In this document: piece by piece, positions 31,346 to 40,987 of the stretch
Position numbering within the stretch: position 1 is the first letter of the stretch
Layout of the letters: every line of letters begins with the position of its first letter
Assembly (NCBI RefSeq): GCF_030812295.1
Contig: NZ_JAUSSK010000002.1
Span: 898,001-962,000, forward strand
Source: Luteibacter jiangsuensis
Lineage (GTDB): Bacteria; Pseudomonadota; Gammaproteobacteria; Xanthomonadales; Rhodanobacteraceae
DNA: 64,000 nucleotides
Reading direction: 5' to 3'
Translations under genes and position numbers: made by a program
The notes under the pieces: model-generated
Databases searched by the model: none
Told to the model about the DNA's origin: nothing
Seen by the model: the letters and a program-made list of their open reading frames with translations, nothing else

Positions 31346-32046
31346 TTCCACGAACGCGCCACAGCGAGCGGCATCGGCTCGACCGGATCGGTTGGTTGCG
31401 CGCCGCCGTGCTCGGCGCCAACGACGGCATCCTCTCCACGGCCAGCCTGCTGGTGGGCGTGGCGGCGGCGGGACGGGCAGGGCCGGGTGACATCATGATC
31501 GCCGGCGTGGCCGGTCTGGTCGCCGGGGCCATGTCGATGGCGGCGGGCGAGTACGTATCGGTTCGCTCGCAGGCCGACAGCGAGAAGGCCGAGCTGGCGA
31601 CGGAATCGCGTGAGTTGCGCGACGATCCCGATGGCGAACACAAGGAACTGACCGAGATCTACGTTCGCCGCGGGCTGGACCGGGAGCTGGCCGATCGCGT
31701 GGCCGGGCAGTTGATGGCGCACGACGCCCTCGAGGCGCATGCCCGGGACGAACTGGGCTTGTCCGTGACCATGGCGGCGCGGCCGCTGCAGGCCGCCGCG
31801 GCGTCGGCCTTGAGCTTCGCCAGCGGGGCCCTCCTGCCGATAGTCGCCGCCGCGTTAGCGGGCCATGAGTCGGTCACCGTGGTGACCGTGGCCGTGTCCC
31901 TCGTCGCCCTGGCGATCCTTGGCGGGGTCTCGGCCTGGACGGGCGGTGCGGGCATCGCCCGTGGCGTGGTCCGGGTCGTGTTCTGGGGCGCGGCGGCGAT
32001 GGCGCTGACGGCGTCGGTGGGACGTCTCTTCGGCGTGGCGGCCTGA
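31342..32046 (+). CDS. VIT1/CCC1 family membrane protein
   Basis: 234 aa. Family marks: AAVLGANDGILSTASLLVGVAAAG in TM1 and GLVAGAMSMAAGEYVSVRSQ in TM2, then a cytoplasmic linker rich in Glu (about 85-135, possible metal sites), and three C-terminal membrane helices. VIT/CCC1 proteins move Fe2+ or Mn2+. Coupled to the FUSC gene by an ATGA overlap. Confidence 0.88.
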   Translation: MIPRTRHSERHRLDRIGWLRAAVLGANDGILSTASLLVGVAAAGRAGPGDIMIAGVAGLVAGAMSMAAGEYVSVRSQADSEKAELATESRELRDDPDGEHKELTEIYVRRGLDRELADRVAGQLMAHDALEAHARDELGLSVTMAARPLQAAAASALSFASGALLPIVAAALAGHESVTVVTVAVSLVALAILGGVSAWTGGAGIARGVVRVVFWGAAAMALTASVGRLFGVAA

Positions 32047-32060
32047 GCCTTGCCGGGGCG

Positions 32061-33461
32061 TCAGCCGACGGCGCAGCGATTGCGGCCGCCGTTCTTGGCC
32101 GTATACAGCGCGAGGTCTGCGCGGTCGAACACCGACTGTGGCGTATCGCCCGGTCGGAACTGGGTCAACCCGATCGATGCGGTCACGCGAACGGGCTGCC
32201 GGCTTGCATGGAAGGCGAGGTGCTGGATCTTGCCCCGCAGCCGCTCGCACACCTGCAGCGATTCCGCTTCGTCGGCGCCATCGAAGATCACGATGAATTC
32301 CTCGCCGCCATAGCGGGCGACGAAGTCGCATGGGCGTATGTGCTTCAGCAGCGCCTGACCGATGATGCGAAGCACCGCGTCGCCCGCGGTATGGCCGTAG
32401 GTGTCGTTGATGCTCTTGAAGTGGTCGATGTCGATGGCCGCGACGCTCAGCGGCCGCATGGTGGCCTGCCAGCTCTCATAGGCCGCCTCGATCCGCTTCT
32501 CGTAGGCAAGGCGGTTGGGCATCCCGATCATGGTGTCGGTCTGCGCGAGCTCGTGCTCGCGTTCGAGGGAACGCTGCAAGGTGTTGCGTTCGGTCTCGAG
32601 CTGTTCGATGCGCAGGCGCATTCGTTCCGCGCGCTCACGATACGCCGTGAGCCGGATGCCCTCGCGGTCGCGGAAATCGCGGAAGCAAAGCGAGATGGTC
32701 TCGAGGCTTTGATTCACACGCTCGCGTAACTCGTGCATGTCGTCGATCTCGAGCGCGGCCTCGCCGAGCAGGCGCATCTCGTGCGCCACCGATGCATCCA
32801 GGGCTTGGCCGTTCGCTTCGCCGGTGGATTGATCGGCCAGTTCCCGCGACATGTACTGGCTCATCTCGTCGAGACGGCCGGTGACGTGGCGGAGCACGGC
32901 CTGCAAGGCGTCGATCTCGCGCTGCAAACCGATGCGCTGTTCGTTGACGAGGTCGGCCAGGCGGTCGCCGCAGGCGGCCAGCGCCACGAGGTCGCCCGCG
33001 TCGGCGACATCGTGGCGCAGGTCGTTGGCGCGGTCGGCGAGTCGCGGCAGGATGACGATGCGGTCGACCAGGCGGCTCAGCGACGACTGTACGGACGAGC
33101 CGTGCTCGGTGCGCTGCGGACGCGTGATGGGAATGGACCGCTCGTCGTTCACGCCACGGGGACGGGCACCGAGGCCCTCGATCGCTTCGGCGAGTTCGGT
33201 GACGAGCGGTTCGAGTGCCAACGGTTCCATGGTGCCGCTCAACGCGGCGGACAGACGCTCGATATGTGGATCGACCTGGTCATGCGCGCCGTGGGCGACG
33301 CGGCCGAGGCAGCCGACCAGCTGGCGCAGGAGGGACTCCGCGGTGCGCCACTGCGCCTCTTCACGGGTCAACCGCTCCACGGCTTCGTGATACTTGCTTT
33401 CCCAGAGCTGGTTGTCCAAACGCACGTCCCAACCGTCGCGTTGTTTGCCGATTTGGATCAC
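32061..33461 (-). CDS. Diguanylate cyclase, GGDEF type
   Basis: 466 aa, soluble. The N-terminal 300 residues are mostly helical with a coiled coil just before the cyclase domain (ERMRLRIEQLETERNTLQRSLE). GGDEF domain about 310-466 with GGEEF at 385-389 (active A-site) and inhibitory RxxD site RPCD at 376-379. It should make c-di-GMP with product inhibition. The N-terminal sensor is not a family I can name. Last of three same-strand genes after the antiporter and MFS genes. Confidence 0.93.
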   Translation of the reverse strand: MIQIGKQRDGWDVRLDNQLWESKYHEAVERLTREEAQWRTAESLLRQLVGCLGRVAHGAHDQVDPHIERLSAALSGTMEPLALEPLVTELAEAIEGLGARPRGVNDERSIPITRPQRTEHGSSVQSSLSRLVDRIVILPRLADRANDLRHDVADAGDLVALAACGDRLADLVNEQRIGLQREIDALQAVLRHVTGRLDEMSQYMSRELADQSTGEANGQALDASVAHEMRLLGEAALEIDDMHELRERVNQSLETISLCFRDFRDREGIRLTAYRERAERMRLRIEQLETERNTLQRSLEREHELAQTDTMIGMPNRLAYEKRIEAAYESWQATMRPLSVAAIDIDHFKSINDTYGHTAGDAVLRIIGQALLKHIRPCDFVARYGGEEFIVIFDGADEAESLQVCERLRGKIQHLAFHASRQPVRVTASIGLTQFRPGDTPQSVFDRADLALYTAKNGGRNRCAVG

Positions 33462-33483
33462 ATAATACGATGAAGTTTGCGAA

Positions 33484-34743
33484 TTAGCTCACGTTTTTCC
33501 CGGCCAGGGCGGGCTCCGGCTCGTCCCGCGTGGCCCGCGCCGCCACCACGATGCCGAAGGCCACGAGGGCTGCAGCCACGAGGAAGGGAAAGCCGGGCAG
33601 GTGGACGGTGCGTGCCGGCGAAATCCAGAACGCGAAGATCTGGGCGAACAGGTAGGGACCGAAAATTCCTGCGAAGCTGCCCAGGCTGGTGACGGCACCC
33701 TGCAGGCGTCCCTGTTCGTCCGGCGCCACGTGGCGGGTCATGATCGACTGGATGGGTGGACCGGCCAAGCCCCATAGCGACATCAGCGGGATGCCGACGA
33801 GGAAGGCCCAGCCCACGGGGGCCAAGCCCATCACGGCGAACGATGCCGTGCCGAAGGCCATGCCGGCGAGCAGGACACGCCGTTCGCCAAAGCGGGCAGC
33901 GAGGCGTCCGGTGAGGAAGGCCTGCACCGTGCCGTCGCAGGCACCGACCAAGGCCAGGACATAACCCACCTGTTGCGGTCCCCATCCATAGCGATAGTCC
34001 GCGTAGAGGACGAACACCGTCTGCAACACGTAGTGGGCGAGATAGAACAGGAACATCACGATGGAAAGACCGAACACCTCGCGGTGGCGGCGCAGCATCT
34101 TCAGCGCGCCGAACGGATGGGCCGTACGCGGCTCGAAGCGTGCCGCCCGTTTCTCCGGAGGCAGCGACTCGGGAAGGATGAAGAAGCCATACAGGAAATT
34201 GGTCAGTGCCAACCCCGCCGCCACCCAGAACGGCAGGCGCAGGTCGATCCCGCCGAGGAAACCGCCCAGCGCCGGACCGACGATGAAGCCGATGCCGAAG
34301 GCGCCGCCGAGCATGCCGAACGCGGCCGCGCGTTTTTCCGGCGGGGTCACGTCCGCGATATAGGCGTTGGCGGTGGTGAAGCTCGCCGCGGTGACACCGG
34401 AGATGATGCGTCCGACGAAGAGCAGCCATAGCGAAGGCGCGACGGCCATGAAGACGAAGTCCAGCCCCAGGCCGAGGTTCGACAGCAACACCACTGGCCG
34501 CCGCCCGAACCGGTCGGACAGGGCACCTTGGATCGGCGAGGCGATGAACTGCACGATGGCGAATACGGTACCGAATACACCCACCCACCATGCAGCGTTC
34601 GACACGGTGTTGCCGGTCATCTGCTCGATCAGGTGTGGCAACACCGGAATGATGATGCCGAACGCCAGGATGTCGATCAGCACCGTGATGAAGATGAAGA
34701 CCACGGCGGCGCGCCGCACAGGGGTGTGGGTATTCGTTTCCAT
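33484..34743 (-). CDS. MFS multidrug transporter, TetA-like (DHA1)
   Basis: 419 aa from the ATG at 34743. Twelve membrane segments. The DHA1 motif A ([16 protein letters not shown]) and the TetA-like start [17 protein letters not shown] are plain, as is the TM5 motif GPALGGFLG. It should export a drug by proton antiport; the substrate cannot be read from sequence. The frame continues upstream, but that is the antiporter gene read in another frame. Confidence 0.92.
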   Translation of the reverse strand: METNTHTPVRRAAVVFIFITVLIDILAFGIIIPVLPHLIEQMTGNTVSNAAWWVGVFGTVFAIVQFIASPIQGALSDRFGRRPVVLLSNLGLGLDFVFMAVAPSLWLLFVGRIISGVTAASFTTANAYIADVTPPEKRAAAFGMLGGAFGIGFIVGPALGGFLGGIDLRLPFWVAAGLALTNFLYGFFILPESLPPEKRAARFEPRTAHPFGALKMLRRHREVFGLSIVMFLFYLAHYVLQTVFVLYADYRYGWGPQQVGYVLALVGACDGTVQAFLTGRLAARFGERRVLLAGMAFGTASFAVMGLAPVGWAFLVGIPLMSLWGLAGPPIQSIMTRHVAPDEQGRLQGAVTSLGSFAGIFGPYLFAQIFAFWISPARTVHLPGFPFLVAAALVAFGIVVAARATRDEPEPALAGKNVS

Positions 34744-34754
34744 GGTGTCCGTGG

Positions 34755-35939
34755 TCAGTCCAGGAGTCGCTTCAGCCGCGGCGCCACGATCGGCACCGTC
34801 AGCATCGTGCTCGCCACCGCCATCAACAGAAGCGCGGTGAACGTCTCGCTGGTGATCACGTGGCGATCGAGCAGGATGTTGACGAAGATGATCATGATCA
34901 GCGCCTTGGTCTGCAACAGCCAGCCGATCGTCCATGCGTCGCCCCGCGCCCAGCCGAGCAGCTTGCCCGCCAACCCCACACCGGCGAGCTTGCCCGCCAC
35001 GGATGCCACAAGCAGCAATGCCGCGGCGACGAACACCGCCGTGCCGCCGACCGACCAGTTCGTGCGAAGGCCGGTGGAGAGAAAGAACACCGGCATCACG
35101 ACCAGCAACACGTGATGGCGAAGCTTGTCCAGGTGGTCGAGCGTGAACCAGTCGCGATCGATGACGGCGCCGGCGAGGAAAGCGCCGACCATGTAGTGCA
35201 GGCCGCACCAGTCGGCGCCATACCCGCAGGCGGCAAGCCATATCAGGCCGACATACCACCGGTCGCTTTCCTGCAGTCGCGCCATCAGCTGGCGGAACAG
35301 CCAGGCCGCCACGGCGAAGCCGGCGAGGAACGCCGCCTGGTGTCCTACGCGCTTCCAGTCGAGCAGGATGATCGCGAGCACGCCCCATATCGCGAGGTCG
35401 TCGAGGCTGGCGTAACGCAGCACGCGCATGCCGAGCTGCCGGCGCAGGATGTCCAGCTTCTCTAGGAGCAGGATGAGGATGGGCAGGGCGGTCACCGCGC
35501 AGGCCATGCCCACGCCCAGCACGAACTGCCAGGTGGCCGCCGCTTCGCCTATCCACCCGTCTCGCCACGCCAGCATCGCCAGCGCGGCGAGGCAACCCGC
35601 GACAAGTGGCCCCGCCAACGCGAGCCCCGCCGTGGTACCGCATTCGCGGCGTTGCTTCCAGACCTCGCGCAGGTCCAGCTCGATCCCGGCGATCCAGACG
35701 AACACCATCACCGCCCACCAGGCGATGCCGTTCAGGGCACCGATGACCGGCGGGGCGAACACGGTGCCGTAATAATCCGGGAAAATCTTGCCGAGAACCC
35801 CCGGCCCCAACAGGATTCCGGTGATGATCTGCACCACCACGAGCGGAGCCCAATAGTCGGTCCGGAAGACGCGCCAGACCAGATACGGCACGCCAAGAAT
35901 GATCGTCATCGCGATCAGGAACAATTCGGTCGTATTCAT
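34755..35939 (-). CDS. Cation:proton antiporter (CPA2 family)
   Basis: 394 aa, about 11-12 membrane helices, no cytosolic RCK/TrkA-N domain at the end. The segment around TM5-6 carries the ASLDDLAIW acidic pair that acts in ion exchange in CPA2 proteins. A later G-AFLAGAVI segment is also family-typical. Na+/H+ or K+/H+ exchange cannot be told apart. First gene of a run with the MFS pump (11-bp gap) and the GGDEF gene (22-bp gap). Confidence 0.88.
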   Translation of the reverse strand: MNTTELFLIAMTIILGVPYLVWRVFRTDYWAPLVVVQIITGILLGPGVLGKIFPDYYGTVFAPPVIGALNGIAWWAVMVFVWIAGIELDLREVWKQRRECGTTAGLALAGPLVAGCLAALAMLAWRDGWIGEAAATWQFVLGVGMACAVTALPILILLLEKLDILRRQLGMRVLRYASLDDLAIWGVLAIILLDWKRVGHQAAFLAGFAVAAWLFRQLMARLQESDRWYVGLIWLAACGYGADWCGLHYMVGAFLAGAVIDRDWFTLDHLDKLRHHVLLVVMPVFFLSTGLRTNWSVGGTAVFVAAALLLVASVAGKLAGVGLAGKLLGWARGDAWTIGWLLQTKALIMIIFVNILLDRHVITSETFTALLLMAVASTMLTVPIVAPRLKRLLD

Positions 35940-35982
35940 TCACCCTCCCCAGGCTCGCCAGAGGGTAGCGGAAGTCGACCCC

Positions 35983-36008
35983 GGAGGGAGCCGACCCTGT
36001 CGGCGATG
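35983..36008. repeat. REP-like half unit D
   Basis: GGAGGGAGCCGAC..GTCGGCGATG, a single head unit with a slightly changed 5' end, in the short gap between the antiporter and EF-hand genes. Confidence 0.75.
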
Positions 36009-36016
36009 CTCTCCAA

Positions 36017-36361
36017 CTATCGCGGCGGCTGCGAAAGCTCCTTCGCGTTCAGCACCCCATCCCCATTCCGATCCAGCTTGTGGAACTGGTGGATCAGGTT
36101 GCGCTGGAACTCGTCCAGGCGCACCGGTCTCGCACCAGGACGCATCGGACCATCGTTGGCGTCGAGCACCCCGTCGCCGTTGACGTCCATGCGCAGGAAG
36201 CCCTGGCTCATGTAACGGACATATTCCGCCTCGTCGATCCTGTCATCGCCATTGCCGTCCATACGGCGAAGGTATTCCACGGGTGTTCGCGGGAAATCCT
36301 GGCCGAATGCCGGGGCGATCAGGAGCAGGGTGGCCAGCAAGCCGTATGGACGTCGATTCAT
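36017..36361 (-). CDS. Secreted EF-hand calcium-binding protein
   Basis: 114 aa from the ATG at 36361. Signal peptide about 1-21 (LLATLLLIAPAFGQ). Three EF-hand loops are visible: DGNGDDRIDEAE, DVNGDGVLDAND and DRNGDGVLNAKE, with Asp, Asn and Gly at the right loop places. Similar small calmodulin-like proteins occur in xanthomonads. Calcium binding is well supported; the role is unknown. Confidence 0.88.
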   Translation of the reverse strand: MNRRPYGLLATLLLIAPAFGQDFPRTPVEYLRRMDGNGDDRIDEAEYVRYMSQGFLRMDVNGDGVLDANDGPMRPGARPVRLDEFQRNLIHQFHKLDRNGDGVLNAKELSQPPR

Positions 36362-36455
36362 GGGCCGGCAGTCTGCTCGATCCCCAGCCGTTTGTCGCCC
36401 CGTGGGAAACGGGAGTACCTTTGAGCCCTTGCACCTTTCGCCAAGGGATACGCCC

Positions 36456-37412
36456 ATGATCCACGACAGCATTCTGGACACCATCGGCCGCACGCCCATC
36501 GTGCGCCTGCATCGGCTGGCCCCGCCCCACGTGACCCTCTACGCGAAGGTGGAATCGTTCAACCCGGGCGGGTCGGTGAAGGATCGCCTCGCCATCGCCG
36601 TGATCCTCGACGCCGAGCGGAAGGGGCTGCTGAAGCCGGGCGACACCGTGGTCGAGGCGACCTCCGGCAACACGGGTGTCGCGCTGGCGATGGTCTGCGC
36701 GGCCAAGGGTTACAAGTTCGTTGCGACGATGGCGGACAGCTTTTCGGTGGAGCGCCGGAAACTGATGCGCGCCTACGGCGCCAAGGTGATTCTTACGCCC
36801 GCCGCCGAACGCGGCAGCGGCATGGTGAAGCGTGCGGAGGAACTGGCCGCGAAGCACGGCTGGTTCCTGCCGCGGCAGTTCCAGAACCCCGCCAACCCGG
36901 CCTACCACCGCAACACGACGGCAGCGGAGATCCTTCAGGATTTCGCCGGCCGCCGGCTGGATGCCTTCGTCACCGGTTGGGGTACGGGCGGCACGCTCAC
37001 GGGCGTGGGCGAGATGCTGAAGCTGGCTCGTCCCGAGGTGAAGATCGTCGTCTCGGAGCCCGCCGCCGCGCCACTGCTTGCCGACAAGCCGTGGTCGCCG
37101 CACAAGATCCAGGGCTGGACACCGGACTTCGTGCCCGAGGTGCTCAACCGGAAGATCTTCGACGTGAACCTGCCCGTGGACGAGGTGCTGGCGCGCGATA
37201 CCGCGCGGCGGCTCGCCCAGGAGGAGGGCATCTTCGTCGGCGTGTCCGCCGGCGCTACCGTGGCGGCGGCCTTGAAGTACGCCGAAGGCGCGGATGAGGG
37301 AAGCGTCATCCTCGCCATGCTGCCGGACACGGGCGAGCGTTACCTTTCCACCTTCCTGTTCGAAGGTGTCGAGGAAGGGTCCGACGACGCATGGCTGAAC
37401 AGCCTGCCGTGA
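36456..37412 (+). CDS. cysK: Cysteine synthase
   Basis: 318 aa PLP enzyme that makes cysteine from O-acetylserine and sulfide. The PLP lysine is Lys42 (NPGGSVKDR), the substrate loop is TSGNTG, the phosphate-binding loop is GTGGT, and the C-terminal LPDTGERY closes the site. Could be called cysM in some schemes; the overall form favours cysK. Ribosome site is weak (CCAAGGG). Confidence 0.9.
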   Translation: MIHDSILDTIGRTPIVRLHRLAPPHVTLYAKVESFNPGGSVKDRLAIAVILDAERKGLLKPGDTVVEATSGNTGVALAMVCAAKGYKFVATMADSFSVERRKLMRAYGAKVILTPAAERGSGMVKRAEELAAKHGWFLPRQFQNPANPAYHRNTTAAEILQDFAGRRLDAFVTGWGTGGTLTGVGEMLKLARPEVKIVVSEPAAAPLLADKPWSPHKIQGWTPDFVPEVLNRKIFDVNLPVDEVLARDTARRLAQEEGIFVGVSAGATVAAALKYAEGADEGSVILAMLPDTGERYLSTFLFEGVEEGSDDAWLNSLP

Positions 37413-37422
37413 CAGCCGTGAT

Positions 37423-37448
37423 GCCGCCGGTGAACCATCATCGGCGGC
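37423..37448 (+). terminator. Hairpin after cysK
   Basis: Stem GCCGCCG / CGGCGGC with a 12-nt loop, 11 nt after the cysK stop. Probable transcription end before the gene at 37518. Confidence 0.45.
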
Positions 37449-37517
37449 TTACAAACGCACTGCGTTTCCGTCACGCCTGACGCGTCACGGTAGATCCTTC
37501 GAAAGGAGGATTCCACC

Positions 37518-37898
37518 ATGACCCTGTTCCGCAGCAAGAGCATCGGCGAAGAAGCCCTTGGACGTGCGCGCCGTGTCGCGGGCGCCGTCACCGACCACCA
37601 TCCCCGCGAAGGATGGGACGCCGCGCGCGAATACGCGGGGCAGGCCGGCGCCCTGGCGAGCAAGGCCGTGGGGGTCGCCGGACGCGGTGTCCGCCGCAAC
37701 ATGGGGTTGAGCATCGCCATCGGCGCCAGCCTCGGCGCGCTGGCGACCGCGTACCTGCTGGCACGGCGTCATGCGCGCCTGCATGACGAGCACGACGAAC
37801 ATGATCCGACGCGGCAGCGGCCGACGAACAGCAGCGGCGACGCGCTGGATGGATCGGGGGAGGACAACCCCATTCCGGGTGAGACGGGGTTGTATTAG
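37518..37898 (+). CDS. Small single-pass membrane protein, unknown
   Basis: 126 aa. Charged N-terminal half rich in Ala, Arg and Gly, one membrane helix (about 62-82, MGLSIAIGASLGALATAYLLA), then a His/Asp-rich tail (RRHARLHDEHDEHD) that might bind metal. Resembles, in layout only, ElaB/YqjD-type ribosome- or stress-linked proteins. A strong GAAAGGAGG site supports the start. Confidence 0.65.
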   Translation: MTLFRSKSIGEEALGRARRVAGAVTDHHPREGWDAAREYAGQAGALASKAVGVAGRGVRRNMGLSIAIGASLGALATAYLLARRHARLHDEHDEHDPTRQRPTNSSGDALDGSGEDNPIPGETGLY

Positions 37899-37920
37899 AC
37901 CCGCTACGTGTAGGAATGCC

Positions 37921-38119
37921 ACGGTAGGAGCCGCCTTGGTCGGAGCCGCTCTGGTGGGAGCCGACTTGGTGGGAGCCGACTTGGTGGGAGCCGACCCTGT
38001 CGGCGATGGGTGCTTGCCTCAACCCTGGCCTGCTGTTGTGGGAGCCGACTTGTCGGCGATTGGGTGCTTGCCTCAGGCTGGCCCGCTGCCGCGGGATCGC
38101 CGACAAAGTCGGCTCCCAC
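37921..38119. repeat. REP-like element E with 15-bp tandem expansion
   Basis: Five adjacent 15-bp units (37921-37995) built on TTGGTGGGAGCCGAC lead into a normal head (ending GTCGGCGAT at 38007). A second head lies near 38037-38060 and an inverted head at 38097-38119, with the CCCGC-type hairpin just before it. Fills most of the gap before mksB. No gene here. Confidence 0.85.
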
Positions 38120-38194
38120 CAGGCCAGGGCTACCACCAGGGCTAGGGTTTTCACCAGGGCTTAGGGGCACCCGCGTGGCTTGGCCCCGCTACGC

Positions 38195-40987
38195 TTATGC
38201 CGCGTTCGAGCGCCTGCGCAGCACCGCCAGCGGCTGTGCCCATGTTGCTCCTGGGCGGCGCTTGCTGGTGACCAGGGTCAGTTCCGATGGCTGGAACACA
38301 TTGACGTTGTGCGTCGCCGGTGTGGTCAGGATGTACTGTGCACGCGTGCTCTTGAGGAAGGCACCCACCTTGTCGATGTTGAAGATGTCGAGGTGGGCGA
38401 AAGGTTCGTCGATGAAGACGAAGCCGCCGGGGCGATCCTCGTCGCGCATCAGCGCCACCAGCAGCAACAGCGACTTCATGACCTGCTGGCCGCCGGAGGC
38501 TTCGCCATCGTCCATGCCGATCCAGCCCTTCTTGTCGAACTCGAAGCGCACCTGCAAGGCAGCCGAGGCGAGGGCGAGGTCGTCGTTGCTCAACTCCGGC
38601 AGGTCGACATCCACACCGATACCCGCCAGTTCGGCCAGCACCTTGAGGTTCTTCGCGTAGCGGCGGACCGTGTTGCGCAGCACCTGGATGTATGCGCCAC
38701 GGGCCTCATGCGTGATCCGCGACGCGCGCTCGAGGTGTACGCGGCGCTTTTCCAGGTCCTGCTTCAGGCCTTCGTGGTCGGCCCCGAACTTTTCGCGCAG
38801 TGCGAGGACGCTCGGGTCCTGCTCCCAATGGCCTTCCTCGAGGCGGCGTTCGATGCGGTCGATTTCCCGGCGCACGGCGGAGGGTGATTCGTAGCGTTCG
38901 CGGAGCGCCACCATGGCGCCGCGCGTGCGATGGGTGAGGGCGACGTGGGCGCGCTTCACCCGGAATGCCTTGAGCCGGTCGATTTGCTCACCACGCAGTT
39001 GATGATGCTGGCGCACAGTGTCGGCGAGCTGGTTCTGGATGGAACGCTGCTCGCGCGCCGCGTTGTCGCGCGCGTTGGATGTCTTCAGCCGCTTCTCGCG
39101 CACCGCCTCGTAATGGTTTTCAGCCGCGGCATGGCTGTCGGCGGTGCGCTGCACGTCTTCGCGCAGGCGTGCCTGTTGCTCGCGTGCCTCGGCGAATTCG
39201 TCGGCGCGGTCGGCGAGCTGGCTGCTGGCGCTGGCGCCACGCAACACGGCTTCCGCATCGCTGGCCCGCGCGAGGGTGTCCTTGCGTTCGATGGCGATGT
39301 CGCGCAGGCGGCCCTCGATGTCGCGCAGCCTGGCCTCGCCGTCTCGTAGCTGGCGTTCGCGCGCGCCGGCGCCGAAGTACATGTCCTCGACACCGAGATG
39401 ACGCCCGCCGCGGCGTTCGCGGAAATAGCCCTGCGGCGTGATCCAGTCCTGATCCTTGCCGGCGCGTGCCCCGTCCGCGACATCGTCCACGCGGCGGATG
39501 CGATCGAGATTGCGCAAGAGCCAGTCGGGCGCCGCGGCCGAGAACTCGACCACCTCCAGCAACGAACCGCGCGTGGCCGCGCTCGCCGGTGCACGGTCCG
39601 CGACGACGAAATGCTTGTAGCGATGTTGCTCGCCCAGCTCCCATGCCTTCTCGCGATCGCGTGGATCGTCCAGCAGCACGACATGGCGATAGCCCGCGAG
39701 CACGGCCTCCACGGCCGGTTGCCAGCGGGGTTCGACGATCTCGACAATCTCGCTGAGCATGCTGTGACGGATGCCGGCCTCGTCGAGCGCGCGGCGGAAC
39801 GACGCTTCGAAATCCGGCGTGTAACGCCTGCCGCTACGCCAGGCGGAGAGCTGCGTCGTCAGGGTCGTCAGGTCCTGGCGCAAACGGGTCTCCTCCGCTT
39901 GCAACGCGTTCGCCCGGGCCCGCGCATCGCGGGCGACGTCGGCGAGTCGTTCGTGATCGGCGCCGCCTTGAGCGGCGACCATTTCGCGCAGCCGCGTCTC
40001 CTGCTTGATCAGCAGGTCGTTCTGGGCGAGTTCGGCGCGTGCGGCGTCGAGGCTCTTCTGGGTCTGCTGACGTGCGAGGTCGGCCTCGTGCTGCTCCGCG
40101 CGCAACGCTTCACCAGTGGCGTCGAGTTCGTCCAGCTGGCGGGTCAGTTCCACGTCACGCCGCTCGAGTTCCGCGACGCGGCGTTTCACGCCGGTGAGTT
40201 GTGGACGCGCGCCGCGAATGCCTGCGCTCAGCTCGGCCAATTCCGTGCGCGGCAGGATGTCGGCGACGAGTTCGACACGTTCGCTCTTCAGCGCGTTCCA
40301 TTCCTGGTACGACCGTGCCCGCGCCTCGGCTTCCTGCAGGCTCACGCCGATGAGCGAGAGCTGGTGCTCCAGCCCATGCTGCTCGCGATCGGCCTCGGCC
40401 TGCTCGTTGCGCGCGCGCTGGTAGTCGTCGAGCACGGCCTTGTCGCCGAACACGTCGAAGACGAGGTCGAGCAACGCCTTGGGAGGCAATTGGCAGAGCT
40501 TGTCCGTCGCGCCTTGCTCCAGCGTGAGCACGCGGCGGATCGCCTGCGACAGCCCGGCGCCTTCCAGGCGCACGCGGTATTCGCGCAGGCCCAGGAAGTC
40601 GCCACGCGCTTCGATCTCTTCCACGCTGACGTCGCCACCGAGCACGGCGTACTGGCGCGTCCATTCGCCTCCTTTCTTCTGGATGCGGCAGGCGAGGGTC
40701 ACCTCGCGGTCCATCAGCGGAAAGAAGGGGCGCTCGCCGCTCGGGCCGGGCGTGTTGCCCACTCGCGCGCGCAGCCACGCGAAAGGCTTGCCGTTGTGGC
40801 GCAAGTAGCTCTTGTAGTCGCGGTTGCCGGCGCAGTCGATGGTGAGCAGGGTGCGCAAGGCATCGAGCAAGGTCGTCTTGCCGGAGCCATTGGGACCGAC
40901 CACGGTCACGATGTTGGTATCGAGCGGCAGGCTGAAACGCTGCCAGTAGTCCCAATGCACCACTTCGAGGCTGCGGAAATCAAACAT
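38195..40987 (-). CDS. mksB: MksB/JetC-like SMC ATPase
   Basis: 930 aa. Bacterial condensin ATPase of the MukB/MksB/JetC group, which loads on DNA with MksE and MksF to compact or inspect it. Walker A GPNGSGKT (31-38), two long coiled-coil arms (about 205-415 and 570-780), a hinge-like middle, an atypical signature ASGGQQ (830-835) and Walker B FVFIDEP (856-862). The size fits MksB; JetC is usually longer. Its start overlaps the mksE stop by 8 nt. Confidence 0.85.
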   Translation of the reverse strand: MFDFRSLEVVHWDYWQRFSLPLDTNIVTVVGPNGSGKTTLLDALRTLLTIDCAGNRDYKSYLRHNGKPFAWLRARVGNTPGPSGERPFFPLMDREVTLACRIQKKGGEWTRQYAVLGGDVSVEEIEARGDFLGLREYRVRLEGAGLSQAIRRVLTLEQGATDKLCQLPPKALLDLVFDVFGDKAVLDDYQRARNEQAEADREQHGLEHQLSLIGVSLQEAEARARSYQEWNALKSERVELVADILPRTELAELSAGIRGARPQLTGVKRRVAELERRDVELTRQLDELDATGEALRAEQHEADLARQQTQKSLDAARAELAQNDLLIKQETRLREMVAAQGGADHERLADVARDARARANALQAEETRLRQDLTTLTTQLSAWRSGRRYTPDFEASFRRALDEAGIRHSMLSEIVEIVEPRWQPAVEAVLAGYRHVVLLDDPRDREKAWELGEQHRYKHFVVADRAPASAATRGSLLEVVEFSAAAPDWLLRNLDRIRRVDDVADGARAGKDQDWITPQGYFRERRGGRHLGVEDMYFGAGARERQLRDGEARLRDIEGRLRDIAIERKDTLARASDAEAVLRGASASSQLADRADEFAEAREQQARLREDVQRTADSHAAAENHYEAVREKRLKTSNARDNAAREQRSIQNQLADTVRQHHQLRGEQIDRLKAFRVKRAHVALTHRTRGAMVALRERYESPSAVRREIDRIERRLEEGHWEQDPSVLALREKFGADHEGLKQDLEKRRVHLERASRITHEARGAYIQVLRNTVRRYAKNLKVLAELAGIGVDVDLPELSNDDLALASAALQVRFEFDKKGWIGMDDGEASGGQQVMKSLLLLVALMRDEDRPGGFVFIDEPFAHLDIFNIDKVGAFLKSTRAQYILTTPATHNVNVFQPSELTLVTSKRRPGATWAQPLAVLRRRSNAA

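Noticed and set aside
37921-38119. Possible CRISPR array
   Set aside because: The 15-bp units are adjacent without spacers and belong to the REP family; no cas genes in the window.
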